Shown: positions 42,961 through 54,085, counted from the stretch's first letter. The stretch: DNA of 64,000 nucleotides from Acestrorhynchus altus (GCA_034509495.1 CM067510.1:28309186-28373185), one strand, 5' to 3'. The notes: a model not told the origin generated them from the sequence alone. Made by a program: numbers and translations.

Positions 42961-43185
42961 ATGTGTATTCAGACCATCAGAGTGTAAATAAGTGCTAATC
43001 TCTGTGGAGCTGAGGCCCACCCACAACAGTTTTGTTGGCAGAGCTGTCATCAGCAGTGCCCTCAGCAGGTCCTGCAGGGTAATGGTGGGGTAATGAAGGG
43101 GTCACGTAAAGCAACACATCTTCTGACAGGGGAGGGTCATGCATTGTGGCTGAACCTTCTCTAATCAAGCCCTGAAACAGAAATC
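42961..43185. promoter_or_regulatory. Candidate conserved non-coding element
   Basis: Repeat-free, balanced sequence ('gtgctaatctctgtggagc', 'gtcatcagcagtgccctcagc', 'ggggtcacgtaaagc') between a transposon and a (GT)n tract. Function is inferred. Confidence 0.3.
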
Positions 43186-43187
43186 AG

Positions 43188-43191
<4 letters not shown>

Positions 43192-43225
<34 letters not shown>

Positions 43226-43311
43226 CCTCAGTTGAAGGGCAGAGTTTGTCATTCAGACACGAGAACAAGATTAAAGCTCTCCAATGAGGACTGATAGAAC
43301 AAGATTTATGA

Positions 43312-43341
<30 letters not shown>
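43192..43341. repeat. (GT)n and (AC)n microsatellites in opposed orientation
   Basis: (GT)n at 43192-43222 and (AC)n at 43314-43341 flank about 90 bp of unique sequence and could pair as a hairpin. Confidence 0.9.
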
Positions 43342-43343
<2 letters not shown>

Positions 43344-43429
43344 TTATAGTTTGTGTCTGTGTGATAAGCAGAGGTGAAATTGTGTTTTTAGTTTTGTACA
43401 CAGTGAATCGAGACAGTTTTTTCTCATAT

Positions 43430-44113
43430 TCCAGATAAACTTTATTTTTCCAAAACACAATAATGAACCATTCTCACACCCTGATGTTGTTAACAGGACA
43501 CAGTAACTAAACACCCATGCAGATACATATGATGTTAAAAATATATTTAGAAATATGGGAAAAATATATTGAGAGATGGAGGTAATATAACTACGTGCAT
43601 AAAACTAAATTCATGTATTTTAAACATTTTAAAAATGTAATTAATTGAAATGCAATTTCGTTGTGAGGAAAAAGTTAGGAAACTCGTGCACTAATAGCTG
43701 GTATTTCCTCCCTGGGCTGAAATCATGCCAATTAATCTACCTGTCTCAACTGGGAGGAATATTTTCCCACTCCCACTTCATGTAGAATTCTTTCATCTAC
43801 ATACGTTTCAGTGTCACTGAATATATATTAGAATCTCTCAATATTATATATTCAAGCCCCCTCTGATACAATAAGGACTTCATTCTGGTTTCTATGGAGG
43901 ACAGGCCCTACTGCACCAAAGCAACCCCAAACCATGACACTTCCACCCCCATGCTTCACAGATGAGGTTCTTGTGCTCAAGTGCTGTGTTCTGTTACTGT
44001 TCCCAAATAATTAAACTTTGGATTAATCTGTCCAAGGCACATTTTTCCAGAAGTCCTGGTCTTTGACTATTTATGTGTTCTTTGGCATATTTTAGTCTTG
44101 CCCTGATGTTAAA
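43430..44113 (-). mobile_element. Tc1-like transposon, split by a Rex1-like LINE
   Basis: Reverse-complement transposase text includes 'caccaaagcaaccccaaacc' then 'atgacacttccacccccatg', a hallmark stretch of fish Tc1 DDE domains, and 'tttttccagaagtcctggtc'. The inner terminal-repeat text at 43585-43605 ('gagatggaggtaatataac') has an inverted partner at about 45237-45275. Confidence 0.8.
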
Positions 44114-45225
44114 TTTTTTAATATAATGTACTATTTCAGTGAGGAGGAGTATCGGAGCCTGGTGAGGGACTTTGCAGCCTGGTGCCACAGGAATCATCTG
44201 CAGCTCAACATCTCAAAAACCAAGGAGCTGGTCATTGACTTTGGGAGATCCAGACCAAAGTCACAACCAGTTCTGATCGAGGGAGATGAGGTGGAGGCTG
44301 TGGACTCCTACAAGTACCTCGGGCTGTGGCTGGACAGAAAGCTGGATTGGTCTTGTAACATCGACCACCTGTACAGGAAAGGACAGAGCAGGCTGTACTT
44401 CCTGAGGAGACTACGGTCCTTTAACATCTGCAGGAAACTCCTGGGGATGTTTTATCAGTCCGTGGTCGCCAGTGTCCTTTTCTACACTGTGGTGTGCTAG
44501 GGGGGCAGCATATCCAAAAAGGACACACACAGGCTGGATAAACTGATCAGGCGGGCTGGCTCTGTGGTTGGCACAAAGCTGGACTCTTTGGTGTCGGTGG
44601 CAGAGAAGAGGACTCTGAAAAAACTGCTGGACATTATGGACAATGACAGTCATCCTCTACACACTGTCATCAGCTACCAGAGGAGCCTGTTCAGTGAGAG
44701 ACTGCTTCTTCCCAAGTGCAGGACCAATAGACATAAAAACTCTTTTGTTCCGCATGCCATCAGACTGTACAACTCCTCTCTGGGGGGGAGGAGGGGTAAC
44801 AGGAGGATTAAGGATGGGAATGAGTAGGATCTGAACCAACTGAACCAACAGCTAACGGCATCCTGCAACCACCACAACACACTGGACTCTTGTGCAATAA
44901 ACAGTTTTTTCAAGTGCAATAATAATAATGTGCAATACACCCTCCTACAGGACTCTTCTTTTTCTCATGCACTATTATCTATATTTTATATTGTAATATA
45001 GTCTGTATATTATATATTCTTTATATTTATATAGTGCTTACTTCTACTAAATTATTTGTCTCTATGCTTATCTTCTGCATTCTGTACCTATGCTGCTACT
45101 GGAACCTTAATTTCCCTGAAGGAAACCTCCCAAGGGATCAATAAAATTCTATTCTATTCTATTCTATTCTATTCTATTCTATTCTATTCTATTCTATTCT
45201 ATTCTATTCTATTCTATTCTATTCT
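44114..45225 (+). mobile_element. Rex1-like LINE (RT C-terminal half) with (ATTCT)16 tail
   Basis: A plus-strand frame at 44126-44500 reads NHLQLNISKTKELVIDF, SYKYLGLWLDRKLDWS and RLYFLRRLRSFN. It stops at 44498 (TAG) and continues in frame to 44827 with RLDKLIRRAGSVVG and HAIRLYNSSL. This is the thumb and C-terminal part of a Rex1-like reverse transcriptase. The single in-frame stop is the only obvious break here. The 3' UTR ends 'tttccctgaaggaaacctcc', 'caagggatcaataaa', then 16 ATTCT units. The 5' end is truncated. Confidence 0.85.
45146..45225. repeat. (ATTCT)16 pentanucleotide tract
   Basis: Sixteen uninterrupted units, 80 bp, forming the 3' tail of the preceding LINE. Confidence 0.97.
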
Positions 45226-45405
45226 TCAGATTAATGAGTTTAGTTATATCCCCTCCATTTCTCAATATAGTTAAAGTGAAGATTAAATGTACATATGTTT
45301 AAATATGTTATTTGTAATATGGTGTTTGTGGGGTTTCTTGTATATGCATATCAAAGAAGATCATTATAACATATATACCTATATATATATATATATACAC
45401 ATTAC
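45226..45405. mobile_element. Tc1-like terminal repeat, continuation of 43430-44113
   Basis: 'tatatcccctccatttctc' then 'aatatagtt' is a diverged inverted match to 43568-43605. This fits the Tc1 being split by the LINE. The element edge was not found. Confidence 0.5.
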
Positions 45406-45409
45406 ATAC

Positions 45410-46210
45410 AGCGCCCTCCATAATTATTGGCACCTCTAGTTAAAATGTGTTTAAAGCCTTAAAATAAATTATTTTTTTATTGCAGAAGCATAACATCACT
45501 CTGAAAAAAAAAATAGAAAAAAAGCAACCTTCAACTCAAGCCCAAAACATTATTTCCCATGAAATGACCTGTTCTACAATTATTGGCACCCTTTACAATT
45601 GCTTGGAAATAAATTTCCAAGTATTTGAACCATGGTGTAACACCAAGGATGAGCATGCAGAAAAACACTTCATGCTCACTGTTGAGTATGGGAGAGGATT
45701 GGTGATGCTGTGGGCCTGTTTCTCCTCCAAAGGACCTGGGAACCTTGTAAAGATACATAGGATCATGAACTCTTTGAAATACCAGGACATTTTCAATCAG
45801 AATCTGGTGGCTTCTGCCCGAAAGCTGAAGATGGGTCGTCACTGGGTCTTTCAGTAAGATAATGACACTAAACATGTGGCCAAAGCTACTCAAAAATGGT
45901 TCACAAGGCACAAAAACAAGCTCCTCTCATGGCCATCTCAGTCCCCAGACCTCAACCTAATAGAAAAGAGGAGCGTGCATGGTCAAAGGAATGGTTGAAG
46001 ATCCCTCTTTCTGTATTCTCCCATCTTGTGAACAGTTATAGGAGAAGATTAAGAGCTGTCTTGTTGGCAAAAGGAGGTTGTACCAAGTACTCACACCAGG
46101 GATTGCAATAATTGTGGCACACATGATTTCATTCAAAAGGTTTATCTCTTAATTTTCCCATCAAATAAAGGCACTTTACTTTTTTTTGCATTGTTGTACT
46201 ATATTATTTT
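45410..46210 (+). mobile_element. Tc1-like transposon, internally deleted
   Basis: The left end 'cagcgccctccataattattgg' is a typical Tc1 TIR. The right part at about 46150 ('ctcttaattttcccatcaaat') is the decayed partner. The remnant on the plus strand includes VMLWACFSSKGPGNLVKI and then QSDNDTKHVAK-like and SQSPDLNLIEKRS, with stops. The N-terminal half is deleted. Confidence 0.8.
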
Positions 46211-46224
46211 TTTTAAAGAATGTA

Positions 46225-47085
46225 TTAGAAGCCAAAGAACACTACTATTACTAGCAAAGTAGAAAAAAATCTTGCCGTCATAATTGATTCAGATTTATCG
46301 TTTGACCAACACATAGGTAATATTACTAGGAAAGATTTTCTTAATCTTCGTAATATTTCCAAGTTAAGAAATGCCCTATCCTTGCACAATGCAGAAAAAC
46401 TAGTGCATGCTTTTATTACCTCAAGGTCAGATTGCAATGCACTATTGTCAGGTTGTTCAAGCAGGAAACTAAATAGACTTCAGTTAGTTCAAAATGCTGC
46501 AGCCAGGCTCCAACTACAAGTAGAAAATTTGACCATATTAGTACAATCTTATCAGCATTGCACTGGCTACCAGTCAAATGCCGTATTGATTATAAAATTC
46601 TTTTACTTCCATAAAGCCCTACACAGGCTTTATGAGCCATCACGATCACTCAGATCACAGGGTGCTGGCTTCCTACTAGTTCCCAGAATTCAAAAGGCTT
46701 CAGCAGGGGGAAGAGCCTTTTCTGTCAAAGCCCCCCAGCTCTGGAATGACCTTGCAGGTAATGTTTGGGACTCAGACACAGTCTCAGTCTTCAAGTCTAG
46801 ACTGAAAACTTACTTGTTCAGTGTAGTTGCAGGGGTTCATGGACATAGGAATTTAAGGTAAACTGGGAAGTTGTTGCTGCCGTCTTACTCCTTCACACGA
46901 TCACTCAGGTTTGTGACAGTGGAGCGGTTAGATGTTTCAGGATGCTCCGATATTTATGCTACCTTCTGGTTCTCTCCTTAGGCCGTTATAGTCAGATCTG
47001 CCGGAGTCACTGCCCACACTCTGGTAATGTTTACATTCTCTATTCTGTATAAATGTCATCAAATGAATTACTAATAATTCTTCCC
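46225..47085 (+). mobile_element. LINE-A RT C-terminal region, plus strand
   Basis: The open segment at 46382-46861 encodes AEKLVHAFITSRSDCNALLS, LQLVQNAAARLQ, RIQKASAGGRAFSVKAPQLW and SDTVSVFKSRLKTYLFSV, the post-RT region of LINE-A. It runs into the 3' UTR ('tggtaatgtttacattctc') to about 47085, where an inverted copy abuts. Confidence 0.88.
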
Positions 47086-47748
47086 CCTGCTGAAGACTTC
47101 TGAATTCTGGGAACCAATAGGAAGCCAGCACCCTGTGATCTGAGTGATCGTGGTGGCTCATACAGTTAAATTAAATCCTGTAAGTATTCAGGAGCGAGCC
47201 CGTGTAGGGCTTTATATGTAAGTAAAAGAATTTTGTAATCAATATGGAATTTAACCGGAAGCCAGTGCAGTGCTGATAGTATTGGACTGATGTGGTCACA
47301 TTTTCTAGTTTTAGTCGGACACTGGCTGCAGCATTTTGAACTAACTGAAGTCTGTTTATGTTCCTGCTTGAACAAACTGACAATAGTGCAGTGCAGTAAT
47401 CTAACCTTGAGGTAATAAAAGCATGTACCAGATTTTCAGCAGTGTGCAAGGATAAGACATTTCTGAACTTGGAAATATTATGAAGATGAAGAAAAGTGAT
47501 CCTAGTAATATTACCTATGTGTTGGTCAAATGATAAAGCTGAATCAATTATGACACCAAGATTTTTGGCTACTGAACTAGGTATAACTGAGAAATTGGCC
47601 AGATTGAGCATCAAGTCTGATAATGTTTTCCTTGCAATTTTAGGACCCAAAAGGAGGACCTCTGTTTTGTTACTATTTAGAAGGAGGAAGTTACGCCACA
47701 TCCAAGATTTTATGTCTTTTATACAGTCTTCCATTTTCTATCCTTAGT
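47086..47748 (-). mobile_element. LINE-A segment in inverted orientation, wedged in another copy
   Basis: The minus-strand open frame at 47734-47171 reads MEDCIKDIKSWMWRNFLLL, SNKTEVLLLGPKIA, VKNLGVIIDSALSFDQHI and LVHAFITSRLDYCTALLS. The SVIPSSVAKNLGVIID area follows RT motif C in this family. It lies between two direct copies of 3' UTR text (46982-47080 and 47749-47838). Confidence 0.85.
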
Positions 47749-48195
47749 TAGGCTGTTATCTCATTGGCCACACTCAGGTAATGTTTACATTCTCTATTTT
47801 GTATAAATGTCATCAAACAAATTACTAATAATTAGTAATAACTAATAATCTCTATACCTTGTGATTTTGATGAGCTGCTCTGCCCCATCTGAAAAGGACC
47901 CTGAGCTACCCTGCCACAACTTCACATTGGCTTCCCACCTTCTGGTTAATGGAACTGGACTACTTTCCCACCCTGCCCTGGACTGGTTGCCCACCCGCCA
48001 TCAGCATCTATGTAGAAATTTACACAGACCCAAATTAGTTTCTACTGTTACTATTATGTCCACCAGTGAATTAAAATTACATCAGTAAACCAGAGTATTA
48101 GAATAGACATGTGGGAGTTCAGTATCCCCTAAGTAACTATGTATGAGTAGTTTGACCAGAGGAGGATGGGTCACGCCGGCAGTCCAGACTTTATT
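47749..48195 (+). mobile_element. LINE-A 3' UTR resumed, plus strand
   Basis: Repeats the 3' UTR text first seen at 46982-47080 ('aggtaatgtttacattctct', 'tataaatgtcatcaaa') and continues through 'gaactggactactttcccac' to 'tttgaccagaggaggatggg'. It abuts another LINE-A in reverse at about 48200. Confidence 0.8.
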
Positions 48196-48274
48196 CAACA
48201 TCATCATCAACATCAACATTTATTTGTATAGCGCTCTTCACAACTGAAGTTGTCACAGAGCAGCTTCACAGAAA

Positions 48275-48310
<36 letters not shown>

Positions 48311-48949
48311 AAAGATTACAACAGGAACAAAGTATAAATGACAGATCCCCTAGTGAGCAAGCCAAATGGCGACAGTGGCAAGAAAAACTCCCTCAGACCT
48401 GGAGGAAGAAACCTTGGGAGGACCCATCCTCCTCTTGTCAAACTACTTATACATAGTTGGGGGACACTGGACCCCTACATACTGAAGTAATGTTAGTTCA
48501 CTGGTGGACATAATATTATCAGTAGATTTATACAGTTGGTGATGGTGGGTGAGCAGCTAGTCCATGGCAGGGTGGGAAACTAGTCCAGGTCCAGTAGCCG
48601 GAAGGTGGAAAGCTAATGTAAAGATGTATCAGGGTAGCGTGGCAACCTTCTCAGATGGGGCAGAAGAGCTTGAGGTTAGGGCCTAATCAGTTCAGGATGG
48701 TGGGTCATCGTTAACTCGGAAAAGATACAGAGATAATAGAGAATGTAAACATTACCAGAGTGTGGGCAGTGACTCCAGCAGATCTAACTATAACAGCATA
48801 ACTAAGGAGAGAACCAGAAGGTAACATAAACATGGGAGCATCCTGAAACATTGGCATCTAACTGCTCCACCGTCACAAACCAGAGTGATCGCGAGTCAGA
48901 CAGCAGTCCATGAACCCCTGGATCTGCAGCCTGTAACTAAGCTAAGACA

Positions 48950-49609
48950 TTAACAACCAAATGCTACACTGAACAAGTAAGTTTTCAGCCTAGACTTGAA
49001 GACTGAGACTGTGTCTGAGTCCTGAACATTATCTGGAAGGTTATTCCAGAGCTGGGGGGCTTTGTGAGAAAAGGCTCTTCCCCCTGCTGAAGCCTTCTGA
49101 ATTCTGGGAACTAATAGGAAGTCAGCACCCTGTGGTCTGAGTGATCGTGGTGGCTCATAAAGGTAAATTAGATCCTGTAAGTATTCAGGAGCGAGCCTGT
49201 GTAGAGCTTTATATGTAAGTAAAAGAATTTTGTAATCAATACGGAATTTATATTTTCCATATCTCGTTTGAGTGTGATTGGAAGACACATCCTTTACATT
49301 TACAAATTGTACAAAATTATATACAAAATACAAAAATTCTAGGAGGATAGTGTGATCTATTGTATCAAATGCTGTACTTAAATGTAGCAGCACAAACAGG
49401 GACACACAGCCTTGATCAGAGGCAAGGAGGAGATCATTTATAATCCTAACTAAGACTGTCTCAGTACTATGACAAGTCCTGAATCCAGATATGTGATTCT
49501 TGTGCAGGCATCTGCACAGTTGTTGGGCCACAGCTTTTTCTAAAATCTTAGATATATATAGATATATATAATGGTAGATTAGAAATAGGTCTGTAATTAT
49601 CCAGTACAC
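48950..49609 (-). pseudogene. LINE-A reverse transcriptase, internally deleted
   Basis: A 219-codon open frame fuses the RT N-terminal part (SKILEKAVAQQLCRCL, GFRTCHSTETVLVRIINDLL, LLHLSTAFDTIDHTILL) to the post-RT part (KFRIDYKILLLTYKALHRL, APEYLQDLIYLY). The catalytic YADD block is missing, replaced by a short segment of other origin. In motif A the expected Asp of LDLS-AFD reads His (LLHLSTAFD). The product cannot be an active RT. Confidence 0.85.
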
Positions 49610-50235
49610 TCTGATCCAGATTGGCTTTCTTAAGCAGTGGTTTAATAACTGCTACTTTAAAAGCTTTAGGTGTGTAACCTAAACTAAGAGAAGAGTTTAC
49701 TATTGCTAAAAGAGGTTTGATTATAGATGGCAGCTTTCTTTAAGTAGGTTTGATGGTATTGCATCTAGATAACAGGTGGCAGAATTTGAGGAGTAAATCA
49801 TTTTCTCTAATTCTGACTGTGGAAGTGGGTGAAAGGTTTCCAACTTTTCTTCTATATGTATATTTTGTTCTATATCAGCCAGACCAGAAGACAAACTGTT
49901 TGGATTTAATATTGTGGGTTCTGTCTAATATTTTCTATTTTATGATTGAAAAAGTCCATAAAGATATTACTTGTGAAATTTGATGGAATCGTTGGTGGTG
50001 TACCTGCCTGATTTTTTGTAAGTTTTGAGATTGCACTGAAAAGTACTCTGGGATTGTTTTTGTTCTTTTCAATCATTGTGGATAAATAATCTGAACGAGC
50101 TCTAGTGAGAGCCCTTCTATAATCAATTAAGATGTTCTTCCAGGCTGAGTGGAACACTTCCAGTTTAGTGGAACGGCATTTCTGTTCTAGCCTTCGTGCT
50201 GACTGTTCAAAGGTGTTTTAAGGAGTCTTATCGTT

Positions 50236-51237
50236 TTACCATTGTGGGATTTTCTTCTGTCTTAATTTTTTATATTTAAGTGGTGCTACATTGTCCAATG
50301 TTGATCTGAGGTTATTATGTAAACAGTTGGTTAATTTATCTAATTCCTCTGGATCTGTTGGACAATAATCTGGTGTTAAAAAATCAGGTAGGTTTTCAGT
50401 AATTTGTTGGGCTGTAGTTGATCTTATTAAATGCTTCATGCAGTGATGAGGGGACGTATTTACATTTTGGCAAAGCTGTAGCTCAAAGGAAATTAAATAA
50501 TGATCTGAGATTGCTGTGGTTTGGGGAAGATAATTTAAATTATTTATGCCAAAACCCAGTGACAGAACCAGATCCAGAGTGTGATTACAGTAATGTGTCG
50601 GCCCGGTTACATTATGGATAATACCTACAGAGTCTAGGATTGAGGTAAATGCCTTTTTTAAAGGATCGTCTACCTTCTCAAAGAGAATATTAAAATCTCC
50701 TACAATTATTACTTTATCACTGCAGACTGCTACGTCTGCAGCAAATTCACTAAATTCTTTTAAAAACTCTGAGTAAGGTCCTGGAGGTCTATATAGATTA
50801 ATTAATGACAGTATGTTCTTGTGTGAGGTTGGATTAATGATGTTAATAGACAGAATATTAAAGGAAGTGAAGGTATTATACTGTATCTGATTAATTTCTA
50901 GAATATTTTGGTAGATTATACAGACTCCACCTCCTCTACCTGACAGTCTTGGGTTGTGCACATAAGTATAACCTTCAGGTGTGGCTTCATTTAGTGCTAT
51001 GTGTTCATCAGGTCTAATCCAAGTTTCAATGAGGCACAAAACATTGAGCTTCTGATCATTTATAATTTCATTCACAATGACTGCCTTTGAATTGAGTGAT
51101 CTAATATTGAGTAGACCAATCTTTAGATTTGAAGTGTTACTTCTATAATTTAAATATGAAGTCTGGATATTGATTAAGTTTTTAAGACAGGCTGTTTTAG
51201 TTTTTCTGTGTTTAGCTTTAGTTCGGGGCACAGACAC
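50236..51237 (-). pseudogene. LINE-A APE-type endonuclease domain (open, 333 codons)
   Basis: The exonuclease/endonuclease/phosphatase fold is complete in sequence terms: GLLNIRSLNSK (Asn motif), LCLIETWI (Glu), GRGGGVCIIY, LINLYRPPGPYSEFL (Tyr), IIVGDFNI (Asp and Asn), TLDLVLS and AISDHYLISF (Ser-Asp-His). The frame ends at a stop after KKIPQW before the RT, so ORF2 is broken here. In an active element this domain nicks the target DNA for target-primed reverse transcription. An older relative lies at 18823-19640. Confidence 0.88.
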
Positions 51238-51259
51238 AGTCTCAATACACCTTGGTGAC

Positions 51260-51700
51260 GTCTCAAAGCAACTCGCAGACTGTTGGTTTAGCTGGTCTGT
51301 CTGCGGCCTGGTACCGGCTCTGGTATGTCAGCAGCGTGTTAATGCTACTCTGCCGACTAACTAGCAGACTATGGGCTATGCTGCACGAAAATAAGGCAGC
51401 ACCCTCCCGCGTGGGGTGGACACCATCCCTACCTATAAGACCAGGCTTGCCCTTGAAATTTCCCCAATTGTCTATAAAGCCTACATTGTTTTCTGAACAC
51501 CACTTGGACATCCAGCAATTCAACGCTGTATGCCTGCTGTAGGCTTCAGTGCCACGCCGCATCGGAATGGGGCCAGAGCAAATTACGGCATCGGACATTG
51601 TCTGGGCCAGTTTAATCACCTTTTTAACTTTTAACTTTAGTCACTTCACTCTGCCGCAGATGTATATCATTGGCCCCTACATGGATTACTATCCTTGAAT
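51260..51700 (-). pseudogene. LINE-A ORF1 esterase remnant
   Basis: The minus strand carries IHVGANDIHLRQSEV (GxND block of SGNH hydrolases, near 51682-51640) and, after a frameshift, KLAQTMSDAVICSGPIP and GLIGRDGVHPTREGAALFS, with the terminal D-x-x-H block as DGVH. CR1/L2 ORF1 proteins often carry such an esterase domain. A short A-rich indel near 51625 breaks the frame. Confidence 0.75.
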
Positions 51701-51984
51701 ATTTCCTATTTACTAATTTAAGATGGCCACTAACGTCCTGCGCCCTGGCTCACAGTAAACAGCTAACTGTGACCGATGGTGCTTTTGTGTAGAATAAAAT
51801 AACTTACACCAAACAGCAAACAAACCAACTGGAGAAGACAGCTACTCCACTTTCTGAGAGCTGCAAAAAAAAGTCTGAAAAACAATCTAAAATGGTTAAT
51901 ATGGAAGAAGAAGTTTCACAAGTTGCACAAGTAGTGAACAGCCAGCAAGCAAACAGCAAACAAACAGCCAAACAGGCTCTGCAT

Positions 51985-52475
51985 GAGAATAAAGCATGTG
52001 CAGATCAGTTAGCAGGAGTCTTCACAAAAATATTAACACCTCTCTCTCCCTCTCAGTCATGCCAGCATGCTTCAAACTGGCCACCGTCATCCCAGTTCTG
52101 AAAACAGCCAGCATCATTTGCCTTACTTTGCCTTACTCTGTCATAAGTAAGTGCTTGAGAGGTTGGTCAGAGACTTCATCTGCTCCTCACTGCCTGCCAT
52201 CCTGGACCCTCTACAATTTGCAAACAGGCACAACAGATCCAGTGCAATTGCCCTCACTCTGCACATTGCCCTCTCCCACAGAGCAGTCCGCTGTTGAGTG
52301 CTAGCAGGAGCGGTTACATTAATGGGACCATTGTGGAGAGGGTCAGCAGCTTCAAGTTCCTCTATGTTTACATCTATGAGGAGCTTACATGGTCAAAACA
52401 CACCACATGTGTAGTGAAGATGGCACAACATTGCCTCTTCTACCTCAGGAGGCTGAAAAGGTTTGAGTGACAGAA
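51985..52475 (+). mobile_element. LINE-B (Rex1-like) RT remnant, internally deleted
   Basis: ACADQLAGVFTKILTPLSPS then CFKLATVIPVL-like text on the plus strand is the conserved start of RT in this family. After deletions, SFKFLYVYIYEELTWSKHT and AQHCLFYLRRLKRF (52330-52465) represent the thumb. Frames are broken. Confidence 0.75.
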
Positions 52476-53090
52476 TCCAATTCTAAACCATGGAGATGAG
52501 TTTTGATGAGTTTTGATGAGATGGGTCTCTAGTTCCAGTCAATGATTGGCCTTCCAAAGTGTAGGTGAGTGATTGTTATATTTTAGTACAGGTAGGAGTT
52601 TTCTCTGCAGGTGAGTGAGCCACTGTGTGTCACTTTTAAAAGACTTGACTGGTTTTTTTTTATTGAAATAGTATTTAGACCAGTAATTATAATGAAAATA
52701 ACACCATGTTATTTACTGAGTTTTCTTCTCACTATGAGTGTTATTTTACACAAGAGATATCAGACAGACTGATAATAAAGGTCAAAGCCAGTAGAGATGT
52801 TTTACAGCTGCTGACAGGCCATAACGAGGCTGCTGTGCTGGGGAGTGTTATTGAACCTCAGAGTAAATCACGCTCAGACATTCAGTCAGGCTTTCAGGAG
52901 TCTGTCATTGAGCACATTTATCACCACTGCAGTCATACACATACACACACACATGGTGATACACACACACCTGGTGTGTGTGTGTGTGTGTGTTTGTGTG
53001 TGTGTTTGTGTGTGTGTCTTTAATTAATTAACATTAACAATAATATAATTATTTGTTATTTGTAATTATTATACAAGAGTAGAGGTGTTG
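52476..53090. other. Intergenic with candidate element and (AC)/(TG) inverted tract
   Basis: 52740-52930 is repeat-free ('gctgacaggccataacgagg', 'gtgttattgaacctcagag') and a candidate conserved element. At 52961-53018 an AC run meets a TG run as CACACACCTGGTGTGTG, a near-perfect hairpin with an E-box-like CACCTG centre. Confidence 0.4.
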
Positions 53091-53109
53091 GTAAGAACAG
53101 GCTGCGAAG

Positions 53110-53195
53110 ACTGATAACCTGGGAAATAATCTTGTAGGTACTCAGAATAGGGCTTTATATGTCAGTAAAAAAAAGAATCCGAGCATTCTGTCAGG
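53110..53195 (-). mobile_element. Short LINE-A fragment
   Basis: 'ttgtaggtactcagaataggg' then 'ctttatatgtcagtaaaa' matches the LINE-A text at 49180-49220 and 47180-47230. Confidence 0.5.
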
Positions 53196-53719
53196 TTCAG
53201 TTTAAGTTCCTCATGACAACATGACCTCATCATCAGCAGAAACACTGACCTGCTCTGCTCTGTGGTTAGTGGCTCTGGTAGGAGATATTCACTGCATCTA
53301 CCAGCAGCAGACCCCCCCCCCCACCATTAATGCAACAAACAACTATTTTAACATGCTTGTGTTCCTTTATGAACTGCATCATGACACATTTTTGAATGTA
53401 ACTACATGCAAAATCCAGTCTGCATTTCTGTATTTTTTGTGTGAAGTAAGTTTCAGGCCAAAAAGTAAACAATGTCTTGGCTGAATAACTACAGTTGGGT
53501 AAGGGGCTTAAGTTTTCAGCTCACTATCGCTATAAAGGAAGCCACCACTCTGAGTATTTCCCCTCCCCACAGTAACGGGTGCTGAGTTTGAATTTGGTGG
53601 AAGTCTTGGGCTCGGTCCAGACTGCATTTATTTTCAGAGTGAATGTGGAGTAACAATGAGAACGCAGGTCAAGGAGAGGCCGAGACTACAGACAGATGTT
53701 CTACAGAGATAATGAGCCA

Positions 53720-53722
<3 letters not shown>
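53196..53722. other. Intergenic, no gene recognised
   Basis: Contains a C11 run near 53312-53322. Open frames without homology. Confidence 0.4.

Positions 53723-53781
<59 letters not shown>
53723..53781. repeat. (GA)n microsatellite
   Basis: About 29 uninterrupted GA units. Confidence 0.97.
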
Positions 53782-53786
<5 letters not shown>

Positions 53787-53829
53787 AGGAAGGGGGTAAG
53801 AGAGAAAGTTGAGAAGTGACGTGTACACT

Positions 53830-54085
53830 ACAGACCAAAACATCAGAAGCAACATTTAATTAAATATTAAAAAAAACATCAATCTGCCATGACCACCTAC
53901 TTGTTTGCACACTTAATGTTCATTTAATCAGCTTCTCTTACCATACAAGAGCACTTTGTAGCTGTATAATTGCATGCTGTAATTACAGACTCTATAATTA
54001 CAGAATTTCACTCTGTTGTTCAATGGTCAGAACCCAAAGAATCAATACAGAGCAGGTATTATGTGGGTTAATTTAAGAGAGTGAA
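53830..54085 (-). mobile_element. MITE-2, inverted relative to 29560-29985
   Basis: 'tttaatcagcttctcttacc' then 'atacaagagcactttgtagc' is the reverse complement of the right part of MITE-2. 'gagcaggtattatgtggg' is also characteristic. The remainder is lost. Confidence 0.65.

Larger units (their letters stand above)
48200..51900 (-). mobile_element. LINE-A (CR1/L2-type), long copy, reverse strand
   Basis: Read 5' to 3' on the minus strand: ORF1 esterase remnant (about 51690-51260), ORF2 endonuclease (51237-50236), linker (50157-49906), RT start (about 49610-49370), an internal deletion near 49250-49335, the RT C-terminal region (49240-48950), and the 3' UTR to a tail at about 48200 containing an (AAAT)n run (48275-48311). 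The gene order and a GDSL/SGNH-type ORF1 esterase with APE endonuclease are typical of CR1/L2 LINEs. Confidence 0.88.

Noticed and set aside
53230..53480. Plus-strand open frame at 53.2 kb as a small secreted protein
   Set aside because: It runs across a C11 homopolymer and has no homology or conserved start that I can support.
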